Shown here: in pieces, positions 24,851 to 33,357 of the stretch | Layout of the letters: the number at the start of each line of letters is the position of its first letter | Position numbering within the stretch: the first letter of the stretch is position 1 | NCBI RefSeq assembly: GCF_000732625.1 | Contig: NZ_JPJI01000012.1 | Location: forward strand, 59,257 to 123,256 | Direction: 5' to 3' | DNA from: Nonlabens ulvanivorans | GTDB lineage: Bacteria; Bacteroidota; Bacteroidia; Flavobacteriales; Flavobacteriaceae | DNA: 64,000 bases | Program-made: the position numbers and the translations under genes | Notes under the pieces: model-generated | The model's database searches: none | Seen by the model: the letters and a program-made list of their open reading frames with translations, nothing else | What the model was told of the DNA's origin: nothing

Positions 24851-25282
24851 TTAGTTGATTCCTACTAATTCTAATTCAAATACAAGGTCCTGACCAGCTA
24901 GTGGATGGTTAGCATCAACTACTATGTGATCTTCCTGTACCTCTGCAACGCGCAATTGTCTTTCTGTCCCATCAGGGTTTTGAGAAATCAATCCCATTCC
25001 TACTTCAGGTTGTACTTCTTGTGGTAATTGTGTTCTATCTACTTTATGAAAAAGTTCTTCCATTACCTCACCATAAGCTTCTTCCTTAGGGATTTCAATA
25101 GTTTTCTTTTCATTTACCTTCATGTCTATAAGGCCGTTTTCAAAACCTGGGATCAACATTCCTTGACCTAGTTGAGCTTCTAATGGCTCTCTGTCTGCAG
25201 ATGTATCAAAGACCTGTCCTGTTGCTTTTAATTTACCTGTGTAATGCACCTTTACAGTGTCATTTGCTTTAACTTGACTCAT
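24851..25282 (-). CDS. SlyD-like FKBP-type peptidyl-prolyl isomerase
   Basis: 143 residues. FKBP core VKVHYTGKLKATGQVFDTS near 10-28, GQGMLIPGFENGLIDM near 39, insert-in-flap domain AYGEVMEELFHKVDRTQLP near 69, and AGQDLVFELELVGI at the C-terminus. It lacks the His/Cys-rich metal-binding tail of E. coli SlyD. Cytosolic folding helper. Monocistronic with a good promoter and terminator. Confidence 0.92.
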   Translation of the reverse strand: MSQVKANDTVKVHYTGKLKATGQVFDTSADREPLEAQLGQGMLIPGFENGLIDMKVNEKKTIEIPKEEAYGEVMEELFHKVDRTQLPQEVQPEVGMGLISQNPDGTERQLRVAEVQEDHIVVDANHPLAGQDLVFELELVGIN

Positions 25283-25308
25283 AAAAATTGATATTTTTCT
25301 ATCAGCGG

Positions 25309-25337
25309 CAAAGGTATGATTTACAAATACCTAACAA
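25309..25337 (-). promoter_or_regulatory. Promoter of the SlyD-like gene
   Basis: Minus-strand TTG, 18-base spacer, TACCTTTG, 26 bases before the ATG; a full match to the Bacteroidota consensus. Confidence 0.7.
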
Positions 25338-25440
25338 AATGAAACGTCACTTTATTACTAATGATTAAGAAAGACTTAACGATTAGGAGTAAAATATATT
25401 TATAGGATGGATGAATTAATAAACGGTTATGGTTTTATGA

Positions 25441-25460
25441 TTCGCTTTCGCGAAAGCGAA
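25441..25460. repeat. GCTTTCGCGAAAGC palindrome, copy 7 (intergenic)
   Basis: Perfect 20-bp copy in the roughly 300-base divergent region between the SlyD-like gene and typA. Apart from promoter elements, nothing else is visible there. Confidence 0.9.
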
Positions 25461-25552
25461 ATATCAATTAGATTTAAGGCTATTGAAAATCAAGTATTTG
25501 AAAGAAGCTGTGCAAATATTTCAATAAACCGCTAAAAACCAATAAATAAGCC

Positions 25553-25560
25553 TATTTTTG
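25553..25560 (+). promoter_or_regulatory. -7 element upstream of typA
   Basis: TATTTTTG, 24 bases before the ATG; no TTG at the expected distance. Confidence 0.35.
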
Positions 25561-25584
25561 CAGCCGCTAACAAGCGTTATTTTT

Positions 25585-27390
25585 ATGAAAGACATTAGAA
25601 ACATTGCGATTATTGCTCACGTAGACCACGGTAAGACTACGTTAGTAGACAAGATTTTACACCATTGTGAAATTTTCCGTGAGAACGAGACAACAGGAGA
25701 GTTAATCCTTGATAACAATGACATTGAACGTGAACGTGGGATTACAATCCTTGCAAAGAACGTTTCTGTTATGTATAAAGGGACTAAGATTAATATCATT
25801 GATACACCTGGTCACGCCGATTTTGGTGGTGAAGTAGAACGTGTATTGAATATGGCAGATGGTGTTCTACTTTTAGTGGATGCATTTGAAGGACCAATGC
25901 CACAAACTCGTTTTGTATTACAAAAAGCAATAGACCTAGGTCTTAAGCCTTGTGTAGTTGTAAATAAAGTTGATAAAGAGAATTGTACACCAGATGAAGT
26001 ACATGAATCTGTATTTGATTTAATGTTTGAACTAGGTGCAGAAGAATGGCAGTTAGATTTCCCTACCGTTTATGGTAGTGCAAAAAATAACTGGATGTCT
26101 GAGGACTGGCAAAATGAAACAACTAATATTGAACCATTATTAGATATGGTTATCGAGCATGTTCCTGCTCCAAAGGTTGAAGAAGGAACGACTCAACTAT
26201 TAATTACTTCATTAGATTTCTCTAATTATACAGGTCGTATTGCAATAGGTCGTATTAAAAGAGGTTCTATTAAAGAAGGTCAAAACGTGACGCTATGTAA
26301 GCGTGACGGTTCTATGACTAAGACTAAGGTTAAAGAGGTTTATGTCTTTGATGGTATGGGTAAAGCCAAAGCTCAAGAAGTAATGGCTGGTGATATTTGT
26401 GCAATTGTAGGTTTAGAAGGTTTTGAAATAGGTGATAGTGTTGCCGATTTTGAAAATCCAGAAGCAATGGAAACGATTGCAATTGATGAACCGACAATGA
26501 GTATGTTATTTACTATTAACGATTCTCCTTTCTTTGGTAAAGACGGTAAGTTTGTAACGTCTCGCCACATAAATGATCGTTTAACTAAGGAACTAGAAAA
26601 GAATCTTGCTTTACAAGTACATGATACGGGTAGTGCAGATAAGTTTATGGTTTTCGGTCGTGGTGTATTACACCTTTCTGTATTAATTGAAACGATGCGT
26701 CGTGAAGGTTATGAATTACAAATAGGTCAACCACAAGTTATCATCAAAGAAATAGACGGTGTTAAATGTGAGCCTATTGAAGAGTTAACTATTGATTTAC
26801 CAGAAGCGGTAAGTGGTAAAGCTGTTGAGATGGTTACCTTAAGAAAAGGGGAAATGACTAGTATGGCACCAAAAGGTGAGCGTATGGTTTGTGAATTTAA
26901 AATCCCTTCTCGTGGTATAATAGGTTTACGTAATCAATTGATTACTGCTACTGCTGGTGAGGCTATTATGAATCACCGTTTTGTAGGTTTTGAACCTTAT
27001 AAAGGTGAGATAGCAGGTCGTATTAACGGATCTATGATTTCTATGGAGACTGGTACATCTATTCCTTATTCAATGGATAAGTTACAAGATCGTGGTAAAT
27101 TCTTTATTCATCCAGGTGAAGAGATTTATGGAGGTCAGGTAGTAGGTGAGAACTCTAGACCAGATGATCTAGCTATTAACCTTACTAAAACTAAGAAGCT
27201 TTCTAACGTGCGTAGTGCTGGTAACGATGATAAGGTAAAGATTGCGCCGCCAATTAAATTTACTCTTGAAGAAGCGCTTGAATATATCCAAAAGGACGAG
27301 TATGTTGAAGTAACTCCTAATCATTTGAGAATACGTAAGATATATCTTGATGAAAATGAGCGTAAACGTAAAGCAAAAGAACTTTCATAA
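25585..27390 (+). CDS. typA: Ribosome-associated GTPase TypA/BipA
   Basis: 601 residues from the ATG at 25585; a TTG at 25558 would add nine residues but overlaps the -7 element. Translational GTPase: AHVDHGKTTLVDKIL (P-loop), EREREGIT-like ERERGITILAKN, DTPGHADFGGEVERV, NKVDKENC. EF-Tu-like domain 2 and EF-G-like domains follow, with RGIIGLRNQLITATAGEAIMNH and the BipA-specific C-terminal domain (DDKVKIAPPIKFTLEEALEYI). It acts in ribosome assembly and stress adaptation. Length is normal. Confidence 0.96.
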   Translation: MKDIRNIAIIAHVDHGKTTLVDKILHHCEIFRENETTGELILDNNDIERERGITILAKNVSVMYKGTKINIIDTPGHADFGGEVERVLNMADGVLLLVDAFEGPMPQTRFVLQKAIDLGLKPCVVVNKVDKENCTPDEVHESVFDLMFELGAEEWQLDFPTVYGSAKNNWMSEDWQNETTNIEPLLDMVIEHVPAPKVEEGTTQLLITSLDFSNYTGRIAIGRIKRGSIKEGQNVTLCKRDGSMTKTKVKEVYVFDGMGKAKAQEVMAGDICAIVGLEGFEIGDSVADFENPEAMETIAIDEPTMSMLFTINDSPFFGKDGKFVTSRHINDRLTKELEKNLALQVHDTGSADKFMVFGRGVLHLSVLIETMRREGYELQIGQPQVIIKEIDGVKCEPIEELTIDLPEAVSGKAVEMVTLRKGEMTSMAPKGERMVCEFKIPSRGIIGLRNQLITATAGEAIMNHRFVGFEPYKGEIAGRINGSMISMETGTSIPYSMDKLQDRGKFFIHPGEEIYGGQVVGENSRPDDLAINLTKTKKLSNVRSAGNDDKVKIAPPIKFTLEEALEYIQKDEYVEVTPNHLRIRKIYLDENERKRKAKELS

Positions 27391-27414
27391 TCAATATTGA
27401 TTAAGAGTAATATT

Positions 27415-27447
27415 AAAAAAGCAGATTCTTAAGAATCTGCTTTTTTT
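27415..27447 (+). terminator. Terminator of typA
   Basis: AAAAAA, a perfect 20-bp palindrome GCAGATTCTTAAGAATCTGC, then TTTTTTT. Confidence 0.92.
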
Positions 27448-27486
27448 GTGCCTTGTTATGAAATTTATAAATTTACCGCATTAAAA

Positions 27487-27510
27487 AAGGCAGGAAAATA
27501 TTCCTGCCTT
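27487..27510. terminator. Second hairpin after typA
   Basis: AAGGCAGGAA/TTCCTGCCTT stem followed by CTTTT. Possible backup terminator. The stretch 27511-27854 that follows holds no gene I can support; it is AT-rich with long T runs and one TGTTACCC site at 27782. Confidence 0.5.
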
Positions 27511-27854
27511 CTTTTAAAAAATGGTCTCCCCAATTAATAGTAGAACCTAATAATCACCATCTTCTAATTTTTACTTTTGATTAATCTATCATAAGATTAG
27601 TAATCAATTATAATATCTAGGTTTGAATAACCAGTCCTGCTTATAGGGATAGACAGTGTCTTTATTAAAAATTAAATTTTATAAAGAAATTGACTGGTTT
27701 ATTATTCTTACTCTTTTTATTAATGTTTTAAAACAACAGTTTAACTGTCTTTTCATAGTAGTGTTCCTCATTAGTAGATTTTGTTACCCAACAATTTTAA
27801 TTTTTTTTCAATTTTTTTTTAATTCATTATTAACGTCTATTTTTTTAAAAAAAA

Positions 27855-27882
27855 AGCAGAGAATTGATCTCTACTTTCTGCT
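27855..27882 (-). terminator. Hairpin downstream of the small T9SS cargo gene
   Basis: AGCAGA...TCTGCT outer stem with inner AGAGA/TCTCT, followed on the minus strand by a run of ten or more T residues. Confidence 0.55.
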
Positions 27883-27915
27883 GTTGAGTTCATATTACAT
27901 AGAGTAAAATTCTTT

Positions 27916-28452
27916 TTACTTTATGATTAATTTCTCGACTTTTTTGCCTTTTGAAGTCTGAAAACTCACAAAGTATACTCCTTTTTTTAAGATGTCTTTA
28001 CCATCCCAGGTTTTTTTATAAATCGATTCTTTATAATCAGGGATATCAATTATCTCTACTTCAATACCGTTTAGGTTGTAAATAATAATCTTATGAAGTT
28101 TGATATCACTAGATTCAAATGTGAATGTGGTTACACCATTACTAGGATTTGGTGAGATTTTGGTATTTCCTATATTTTCATTTTTAGGTACTATACCTAT
28201 ACCTCTACAAGTTTGACATACTTTGGCAGTCCAGATTGGTTCTCTGAAATCTGGACATATAGTTCCTACACGATAACTTAAGCAATATGCAGTTGCCGGT
28301 ATTAATATTTGTAAACTAGTTCCAGTAACGTTAACTCTAGTAGTTGTTGGATGTTGATTGCTAGGACAACATTCTGGATCATTATAAGTGTATTCTACCA
28401 CTAATATTTGTGCATATAGAAACATAAAGCTACTAATAATTAATAAGGGCAT
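27916..28452 (-). CDS. Small T9SS type A cargo protein with damaged N-terminus
   Basis: 178 residues. The C-terminal sorting domain is clear: ISPNPSNGVTTFTFES near 98, IIIYNLNGIEVEIID near 120 and KKGVYFVSFQTSKGKKVEKLIIK at the end. The N-terminal half has six Cys (ECCPS, AYCLSY, TICPD, VCQTC) and no known domain. The signal peptide lacks the usual Lys-rich start: an upstream ATG AAA AAA CTA (28473) is in frame but is followed by two TAA stops before the ATG at 28452. The gene may therefore be recently disabled or start with a minimal signal. A TGTTACCC site lies upstream at 28567. Confidence 0.65.
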   Translation of the reverse strand: MPLLIISSFMFLYAQILVVEYTYNDPECCPSNQHPTTTRVNVTGTSLQILIPATAYCLSYRVGTICPDFREPIWTAKVCQTCRGIGIVPKNENIGNTKISPNPSNGVTTFTFESSDIKLHKIIIYNLNGIEVEIIDIPDYKESIYKKTWDGKDILKKGVYFVSFQTSKGKKVEKLIIK

Positions 28453-28638
28453 TATTTATTATAGTTTTTTCATGATAATTGATTTGGTTAGTTCCTACTC
28501 TGTTAAATGGGTTTTCAGAAAGTCTCCCAGAATGCATTCAATAGGTTGTTCTTTTAAAGAATCCTTTGTTACCCAGAACAGAGATTCTGAATAAATTTAT
28601 TAGACAAGTGGTCGTGAAATTGTGAAATGAAGTTGTTA

Positions 28639-28660
28639 TTACGCTTTCGCGAAAGCGTAA
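28639..28660. repeat. GCTTTCGCGAAAGC palindrome, copy 8 (intergenic)
   Basis: Perfect 22-bp copy, including outer TT and AA, 29 bases beyond the stop of the CHAT gene. Confidence 0.9.
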
Positions 28661-28689
28661 TGTGTAGGAAATAACGTGAATAATATTAA

Positions 28690-31392
28690 TTATCCTTTAC
28701 GGGACTTTAAAAAGAAGAAAATCAGAAGAATAAGAATAAAAATTGCTGCAATCCAATAATATACATTATAGTTATCTAAAGAAATAGGTTGATTATCTCC
28801 CATGGCTTTTAATGAAGCCCAATAATATGGAGAAGCGTCTGACAGACTATGCTCTCTGAGGTATTTAAGTTTTGCATTGTGTAGGGCAGTAGAGACTCCT
28901 TGATTTTCTTCAATATTTTTGTAAAAATCCTCCACAATATAGGAAGTTGACTTATCACTGGTCTTCCATAAAGAGGCTACTACAGCTTGAGATCCTGTAT
29001 AGAAAAAACCTCTTGCCAGTGTCAAAGTGCCTTCACCTTGGATAATTTCTCCGATTGAAGTATCGCAAGCGCTTAAGAAAACAAGTTGAGCATTATTCTG
29101 TAAAGAATAAAGTTCTTTCATACCCATTTTACTATCATAAAAAGCTATAAATGGGTTCTCCCCAGAGCTAGCGTGTGTTGCTAAATGGATAATTTTGTAT
29201 CCATTTATGCGGTTCTTAAATGTGCTCTTAGTTGCTTTATTATTGATATAATTATCTCCTTTTATAAACTGATTTATCGAATTTATTTCTTCATTTGTAT
29301 TGTAAAGTTTGGGGAGTCCTATGGCATCAAATGTAGTAGGTGAGAAGCTTATCAGATTTTTTTTGGCCGTTCTATTAATAGCGGCATTACTTTTAGAAAA
29401 AGATAAGGAGTAAGCATAGTTAATTTGACTTTCATTAATTAGATACGTATGCTTTTTAATATCTGTGATTAATGCGTCGAAGGGTATATTCTGTAATTGG
29501 CCATCTGCAATAATTGTCGTTTTCTTAGATTTTATTTGGTCTTGAATTTCTTTTGGGAATAGTCTGTTATATATTGAATTAGCTTTCAGAGCATAATTTT
29601 CTATATCACTTTCGGTACTGAATGGCTGAGAGAGGAGTCTTAAGTATTGGGCTATTTCTATGCTTAATTTCCCTGCGTTTTCAAGTTCAAATATCTGAGC
29701 ATCTGAAGATGTTATTAATAAGCACATGAGGTGATCTTTAAATAGCACTTCCTTATTCCAGACATAAGAAATGACGATTTCGTTACTACTCAAGCTTTTC
29801 TGTACGTCTGATAGATTGGTTAATTGGTTAAGATAAGTTTTGCCTACACCTTCAGAATAATTTTTATTTATAGAATCGTCATATTTTTTTATTTCAAGAC
29901 GTTGATTAAGGATTGCTTTATTATAAAATTTTATCGAGTTAGAGTCCTTTTTTTTCTCAAGTTTTTTTTCATATTCTAATAGCTTGTCGTTCAAAAATCT
30001 TTTTCTGTTTTTTACAGATGAAGGTATGTCAATAGAGTTTTGTATTATATTTTCTGTAAGTAGAACGGCTTTATTTTTCTCGCTGTATACAAATGCTAGT
30101 GTTGGATTGTCAAGAATAAAGGAACAATAAACTGCATGATGATATACTTTTGAGGCTTCTTTGCGCCAGTACATTTTTGAGCTTTCTTCACTATTTGAAT
30201 CTTGGATGTAATCTATAAGAGAGTCGGCGGTTTGTAAATTTTTAAAGGCTTCAACTACATAAGTATTCTTTTTAGAGTCTTCATATTGCTGTAATAGTAT
30301 CTCTGCTTTTCTTGAAAGAGAATTGATAACACCGATTGGGTCTATAGCATCTTTGAAATCAACTAATGAAGGCTCATTAATTTTTATTTTATCATTTATA
30401 AAATTTACCTGTATGGCTTTATCTATAAAAATTAATGCATTTTTTCTATTTCCATTTTTCAATTCTAGATCTGCGATGTTTTTAAACACTCGATCCTTAG
30501 ATTCTATTGATAAAGTATAATCTAAACTTTTATTGAGATAATATTTTGCACTATCGATACCTTGCTTAATGTAAAGGTTACCTAAATTACCATATCCTAT
30601 ACCTATAGATGTTGAATCTATGTTTTTTATGGAGTGATTTAATAATTTTTGATAATATTTTTTAGCTTGATTAAAGTCATATGACTTTTCGTTATTGTAA
30701 TAATTTGCTAGATTATTGTAGAGGATAGATAATCTTCGGTCGTTCAGTTGATTCTTCCTGTTTATCTCTAGAACTTTATTTAAAATTTTAAGTTCTTTTT
30801 CTTGAGACTGATCAGTATTTAAAGTGTGATATACTTTTGCTAGATTGAGATATTGGGATGCTAAAAAACCTGAAGCATTATAGTTTTCTAAATCAGAGAT
30901 AGCTTTTAGAAAGTAAACTTCTGCTTGATAATAGTCACCTAGTTTGTAATAGCAATCTCCTAGTTTACCATAAGATTGAATAGTTCTATAGGAATTAGGT
31001 TCTACCGAAATTATTTTACTATAACACTGTATCGCTATTTCAAGTTGAGCGGTTTGCTCATAGAAATAACCTAGTTGGTAAAGGGCTTTAGTATATTTTT
31101 CATTTATAATTTGAGCCTCTTCAAAAGATTTTACCTCTATAAGCGCATATTTAATTGCTGCTTCATAGTCTCTAAGTCTAAAGTATTTTACAGAAAAATC
31201 ATGAGACATTTCTGAAAATACAGTCTGGTCTGTAGTAATGCTTAATACACTATCTAGTTGAGGTTGTAACGCTTCAACACCTTTGTTTTTTTCAAATGAA
31301 TCAAATAGATCGTAAAAAGTTTGGCTACTTGCAGTATTGCCTAAGCAAAGTACAAGTAGCCAAAATATGATGCAATTAAAACTAGATTTCAA
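28690..31392 (-). CDS. TPR-CHAT caspase-like membrane protein
   Basis: 900 residues. Signal peptide (CIIFWLLVLCLGNTASSQ). Residues about 30-350 form tetratricopeptide repeats (for example ALYQLGYFYEQTAQLEIAIQCYSKII). A CHAT peptidase domain follows, with HLATHASSGENPF (His740) and LVFLSACDTSIGE (Cys776) as the caspase-type dyad, then GEGTLTLARGFFYTGSQAVVASLW. A C-terminal helix (WIAAIFILILLIFFFL) with a Lys/Arg tail anchors it in the inner membrane, placing TPR and protease in the periplasm. It follows a lipoprotein gene by 39 bases and diverges from an ECF sigma gene. Confidence 0.9.
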   Translation of the reverse strand: MKSSFNCIIFWLLVLCLGNTASSQTFYDLFDSFEKNKGVEALQPQLDSVLSITTDQTVFSEMSHDFSVKYFRLRDYEAAIKYALIEVKSFEEAQIINEKYTKALYQLGYFYEQTAQLEIAIQCYSKIISVEPNSYRTIQSYGKLGDCYYKLGDYYQAEVYFLKAISDLENYNASGFLASQYLNLAKVYHTLNTDQSQEKELKILNKVLEINRKNQLNDRRLSILYNNLANYYNNEKSYDFNQAKKYYQKLLNHSIKNIDSTSIGIGYGNLGNLYIKQGIDSAKYYLNKSLDYTLSIESKDRVFKNIADLELKNGNRKNALIFIDKAIQVNFINDKIKINEPSLVDFKDAIDPIGVINSLSRKAEILLQQYEDSKKNTYVVEAFKNLQTADSLIDYIQDSNSEESSKMYWRKEASKVYHHAVYCSFILDNPTLAFVYSEKNKAVLLTENIIQNSIDIPSSVKNRKRFLNDKLLEYEKKLEKKKDSNSIKFYNKAILNQRLEIKKYDDSINKNYSEGVGKTYLNQLTNLSDVQKSLSSNEIVISYVWNKEVLFKDHLMCLLITSSDAQIFELENAGKLSIEIAQYLRLLSQPFSTESDIENYALKANSIYNRLFPKEIQDQIKSKKTTIIADGQLQNIPFDALITDIKKHTYLINESQINYAYSLSFSKSNAAINRTAKKNLISFSPTTFDAIGLPKLYNTNEEINSINQFIKGDNYINNKATKSTFKNRINGYKIIHLATHASSGENPFIAFYDSKMGMKELYSLQNNAQLVFLSACDTSIGEIIQGEGTLTLARGFFYTGSQAVVASLWKTSDKSTSYIVEDFYKNIEENQGVSTALHNAKLKYLREHSLSDASPYYWASLKAMGDNQPISLDNYNVYYWIAAIFILILLIFFFLKSRKG

Positions 31393-31431
31393 AATCTTTA
31401 TATTGTGAAACCTAATTTACACATTTATAAT

Positions 31432-31809
31432 TTAAAAAGGTTCAAAGCTTGCAATGTCTATTACAGTTTCATCTTCTATCCATAAAACAGGATCAGTTGT
31501 TTCTGATTCAGATTGTTGTAATGATAGTTCCCATATCTCACCACTGTGAATGTTTTCATCAATAGTGTAGGAGTGTAGTATAAGGTAAGGATTAGAGTAT
31601 TTTAACTCTTCTCTTAAATGAGTTTGTTGATCTTTTGTTGCGTTTGATTCCCAGCTTACGTATAGTTTTAACTTAGCTGTATTACTTTTTAATTGTAGAC
31701 TAGAATTCTGTAAAGTTAAATCATCTTCTTCAAGAGAATTAACACTACAAGAAGTGATAGTTAACGAGATAATTGAGCACAAAAGTAATTTTAAAAATAA
31801 ATTTTTCAT
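31432..31809 (-). CDS. Lipoprotein cotranscribed with the CHAT protease
   Basis: 125 residues. Signal with lipobox TITSC at about residue 21. The mature part is acidic, with no family I recognise; KLKLYVSWESNATKDQQTHLREELKY and GEIWELSLQQ suggest a small mixed alpha/beta fold. It is first in the transcript with the CHAT gene and could be a substrate, sensor or inhibitor of it. Repeated GGGTAACA elements lie 26-64 bases upstream of its start. Confidence 0.65.
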   Translation of the reverse strand: MKNLFLKLLLCSIISLTITSCSVNSLEEDDLTLQNSSLQLKSNTAKLKLYVSWESNATKDQQTHLREELKYSNPYLILHSYTIDENIHSGEIWELSLQQSESETTDPVLWIEDETVIDIASFEPF

Positions 31810-31834
31810 AAAAGTAGGGTTTTATAATTTAGGA

Positions 31835-31873
31835 TGTTACCCTACTGTTACAAAGAGTTGTTTTTTGTTACCC
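31835..31873. promoter_or_regulatory. TGTTACCC repeats in the CHAT/ECF divergent promoter region
   Basis: TGTTACCC at 31835-31842 and 31866-31873 with a half-like TGTTACAA at 31846. Read toward the lipoprotein gene they are GGGTAACA, containing the AAC typical of ECF -35 elements. Further copies at 27782, 28567 and (inside the sigma gene) 32190. Confidence 0.45.
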
Positions 31874-31902
31874 TTAAAATTAAACTCTTTATGATTTACT
31901 TA

Positions 31903-31910
31903 TATATTTG
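31903..31910 (+). promoter_or_regulatory. -7 element of the ECF sigma gene
   Basis: TATATTTG six bases before the ATG, implying a very short leader. No TTG at the expected distance. Confidence 0.3.
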
Positions 31911-31915
31911 TTCAA

Positions 31916-32479
31916 ATGGCAGATGATTTAAAATACTTAAGAGCCTTATTAACGAGTGACTCTGCTGTGATTTCAGAACTCTATAAGGATACCTTGCCTA
32001 AGGTGAAAAAATTTGTGGTTCAAAATAAAGGTTGCGTTGAAGATGCCGAGGATATTTTCCAAAAGGCATTAGTTCAAATAGCCGTTAGATATAAAAAGAA
32101 TCCGTTTTCAATTAAATCTAGTTTCAAGGCTTTTTTATTTACTGCATGTAAGAATTTGTGGAGAAGAGAGCTAAATAAATCTTCACATTGGGTAACAAAA
32201 GATATAGAGGAGGAACAGTTCTATATAAAAAATGAAGATGCACATGTTTTATTAGAACAAGAACGATTAGAATTATTTCAAGTAGCCTTGGATCTGAGTT
32301 CAGATAACTGCAAGTCTATTCTTGAAATGTTTTTTAATGATGTATCCTATGCTGATATGGTAAAAGATTTGGCATATAGTTCTGAAACAGTCGCAAGACA
32401 ACGTGTCTTTAAATGCAAAAAGAAACTGATAGAGCTTATCAAAGACAGCCCTAGATTTAATGCCCTAAGAGAATTATGA
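31916..32479 (+). CDS. ECF-type RNA polymerase sigma factor
   Basis: 187 residues. Region 2 is visible as VEDAEDIFQKALVQIAVRY and SFKAFLFTACKNLWRREL (residues about 40-85). Region 4 is near 125-165: CKSILEMFFNDVSYADMVKDLAYSSETVARQRVFKCKKKL, with the second helix of the HTH in SSETVARQRV. It belongs to the Bacteroidota ECF group that pairs with TPR membrane proteins. The four-base overlap with the next gene couples it to its likely anti-sigma partner. It diverges from the CHAT operon, its probable target. Confidence 0.88.
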   Translation: MADDLKYLRALLTSDSAVISELYKDTLPKVKKFVVQNKGCVEDAEDIFQKALVQIAVRYKKNPFSIKSSFKAFLFTACKNLWRRELNKSSHWVTKDIEEEQFYIKNEDAHVLLEQERLELFQVALDLSSDNCKSILEMFFNDVSYADMVKDLAYSSETVARQRVFKCKKKLIELIKDSPRFNALREL

Positions 32480-33276
32480 TCACGCCAGACAACCTTTTAC
32501 TTGAAAAGTACTTTAAAAATTCCTTAACTCATGAGGAACATGCTCAATTTGAAATAAGGAAGAAAGATTCAAAATTTGTGGAACAATTAATAATTGAACA
32601 ACAATTGCATGATACATTCCATAAGGCAGGTTGGAGCTTTGCTAATAATGTAGATAAAACTGTTATATCTGAATATCAAGAATTATTTAATGATGAAGAC
32701 ATTGTTAACCTTAAAGCTACATTAAAGAATATCGATCATTCTAGTGAACCTATAAAGTCGAGGTATGATTTCAGGTGGAAACATCTTATATATGCTGCTG
32801 CTGCATCGGTCGTTATCATTATAAGTGTATCTCAATTCAATGGGACTAATTCGACTCCAGATCATGTTTATGCTACCTATTTAGATAAAAACCAGCTTAC
32901 ATATTCTATAGTGAGAGATGGTGATAGTCAGAGTGCGCTTGATGAGGCTACTGCATTATTCATAGATGAAAAATATAAAGAGGCTATGCCTATTATTGAA
33001 AATTCAATTATTACATCACAAGAAAACTTACCAGCCTTCTATCTTTTAAAGGGAATATCTTTGATGGAAATGGGGTCTTATGACGATGCCATCATCGCAT
33101 ATGATCAATTGATATCTAGTGATTTCCTTGATGCAGAGAAGGGATATTGGTATAAAGGGCTCCTATATCTTAAAAAAGGCGACGAAAAGAAAGCTCTCAT
33201 GATATTTAATAAAATAAGAAAGGAACATTTATACAATGCTGGTAAAGCGACTGAAATTATCGAGTTGCTTAATTAA
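32476..33276 (+). CDS. TPR membrane protein, probable anti-sigma factor
   Basis: 266 residues. The cytoplasmic N-terminus (about 95 residues, LLEKYFKNSLTHEEHAQFEIRKK) resembles the sigma-binding part of anti-sigma proteins. One membrane helix follows (LIYAAAASVVIIISVSQF, residues about 98-115), then periplasmic TPR repeats (AFYLLKGISLMEMGSYDDAI; GYWYKGLLYLKKGDEKKAL). The overlap with the ECF gene supports a regulatory pair. The TPR region could meet the TPR-CHAT protein in the periplasm; this is inferred. Confidence 0.75.
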   Translation: MITPDNLLLEKYFKNSLTHEEHAQFEIRKKDSKFVEQLIIEQQLHDTFHKAGWSFANNVDKTVISEYQELFNDEDIVNLKATLKNIDHSSEPIKSRYDFRWKHLIYAAAASVVIIISVSQFNGTNSTPDHVYATYLDKNQLTYSIVRDGDSQSALDEATALFIDEKYKEAMPIIENSIITSQENLPAFYLLKGISLMEMGSYDDAIIAYDQLISSDFLDAEKGYWYKGLLYLKKGDEKKALMIFNKIRKEHLYNAGKATEIIELLN

Positions 33277-33357
33277 CTTTTTTAATATGATACTACCTTT
33301 CATATTACTTAAAATGGAATGATTATTCTGCTATCTTAGCGCACTGAATATTTTCCA

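Noticed and set aside
27656-27907. 83-aa hydrophobic ORF in the gap after typA
   Set aside because: GTG start, Phe/Leu-rich low-complexity composition from T-rich DNA, no start context, and it runs into a terminator hairpin.
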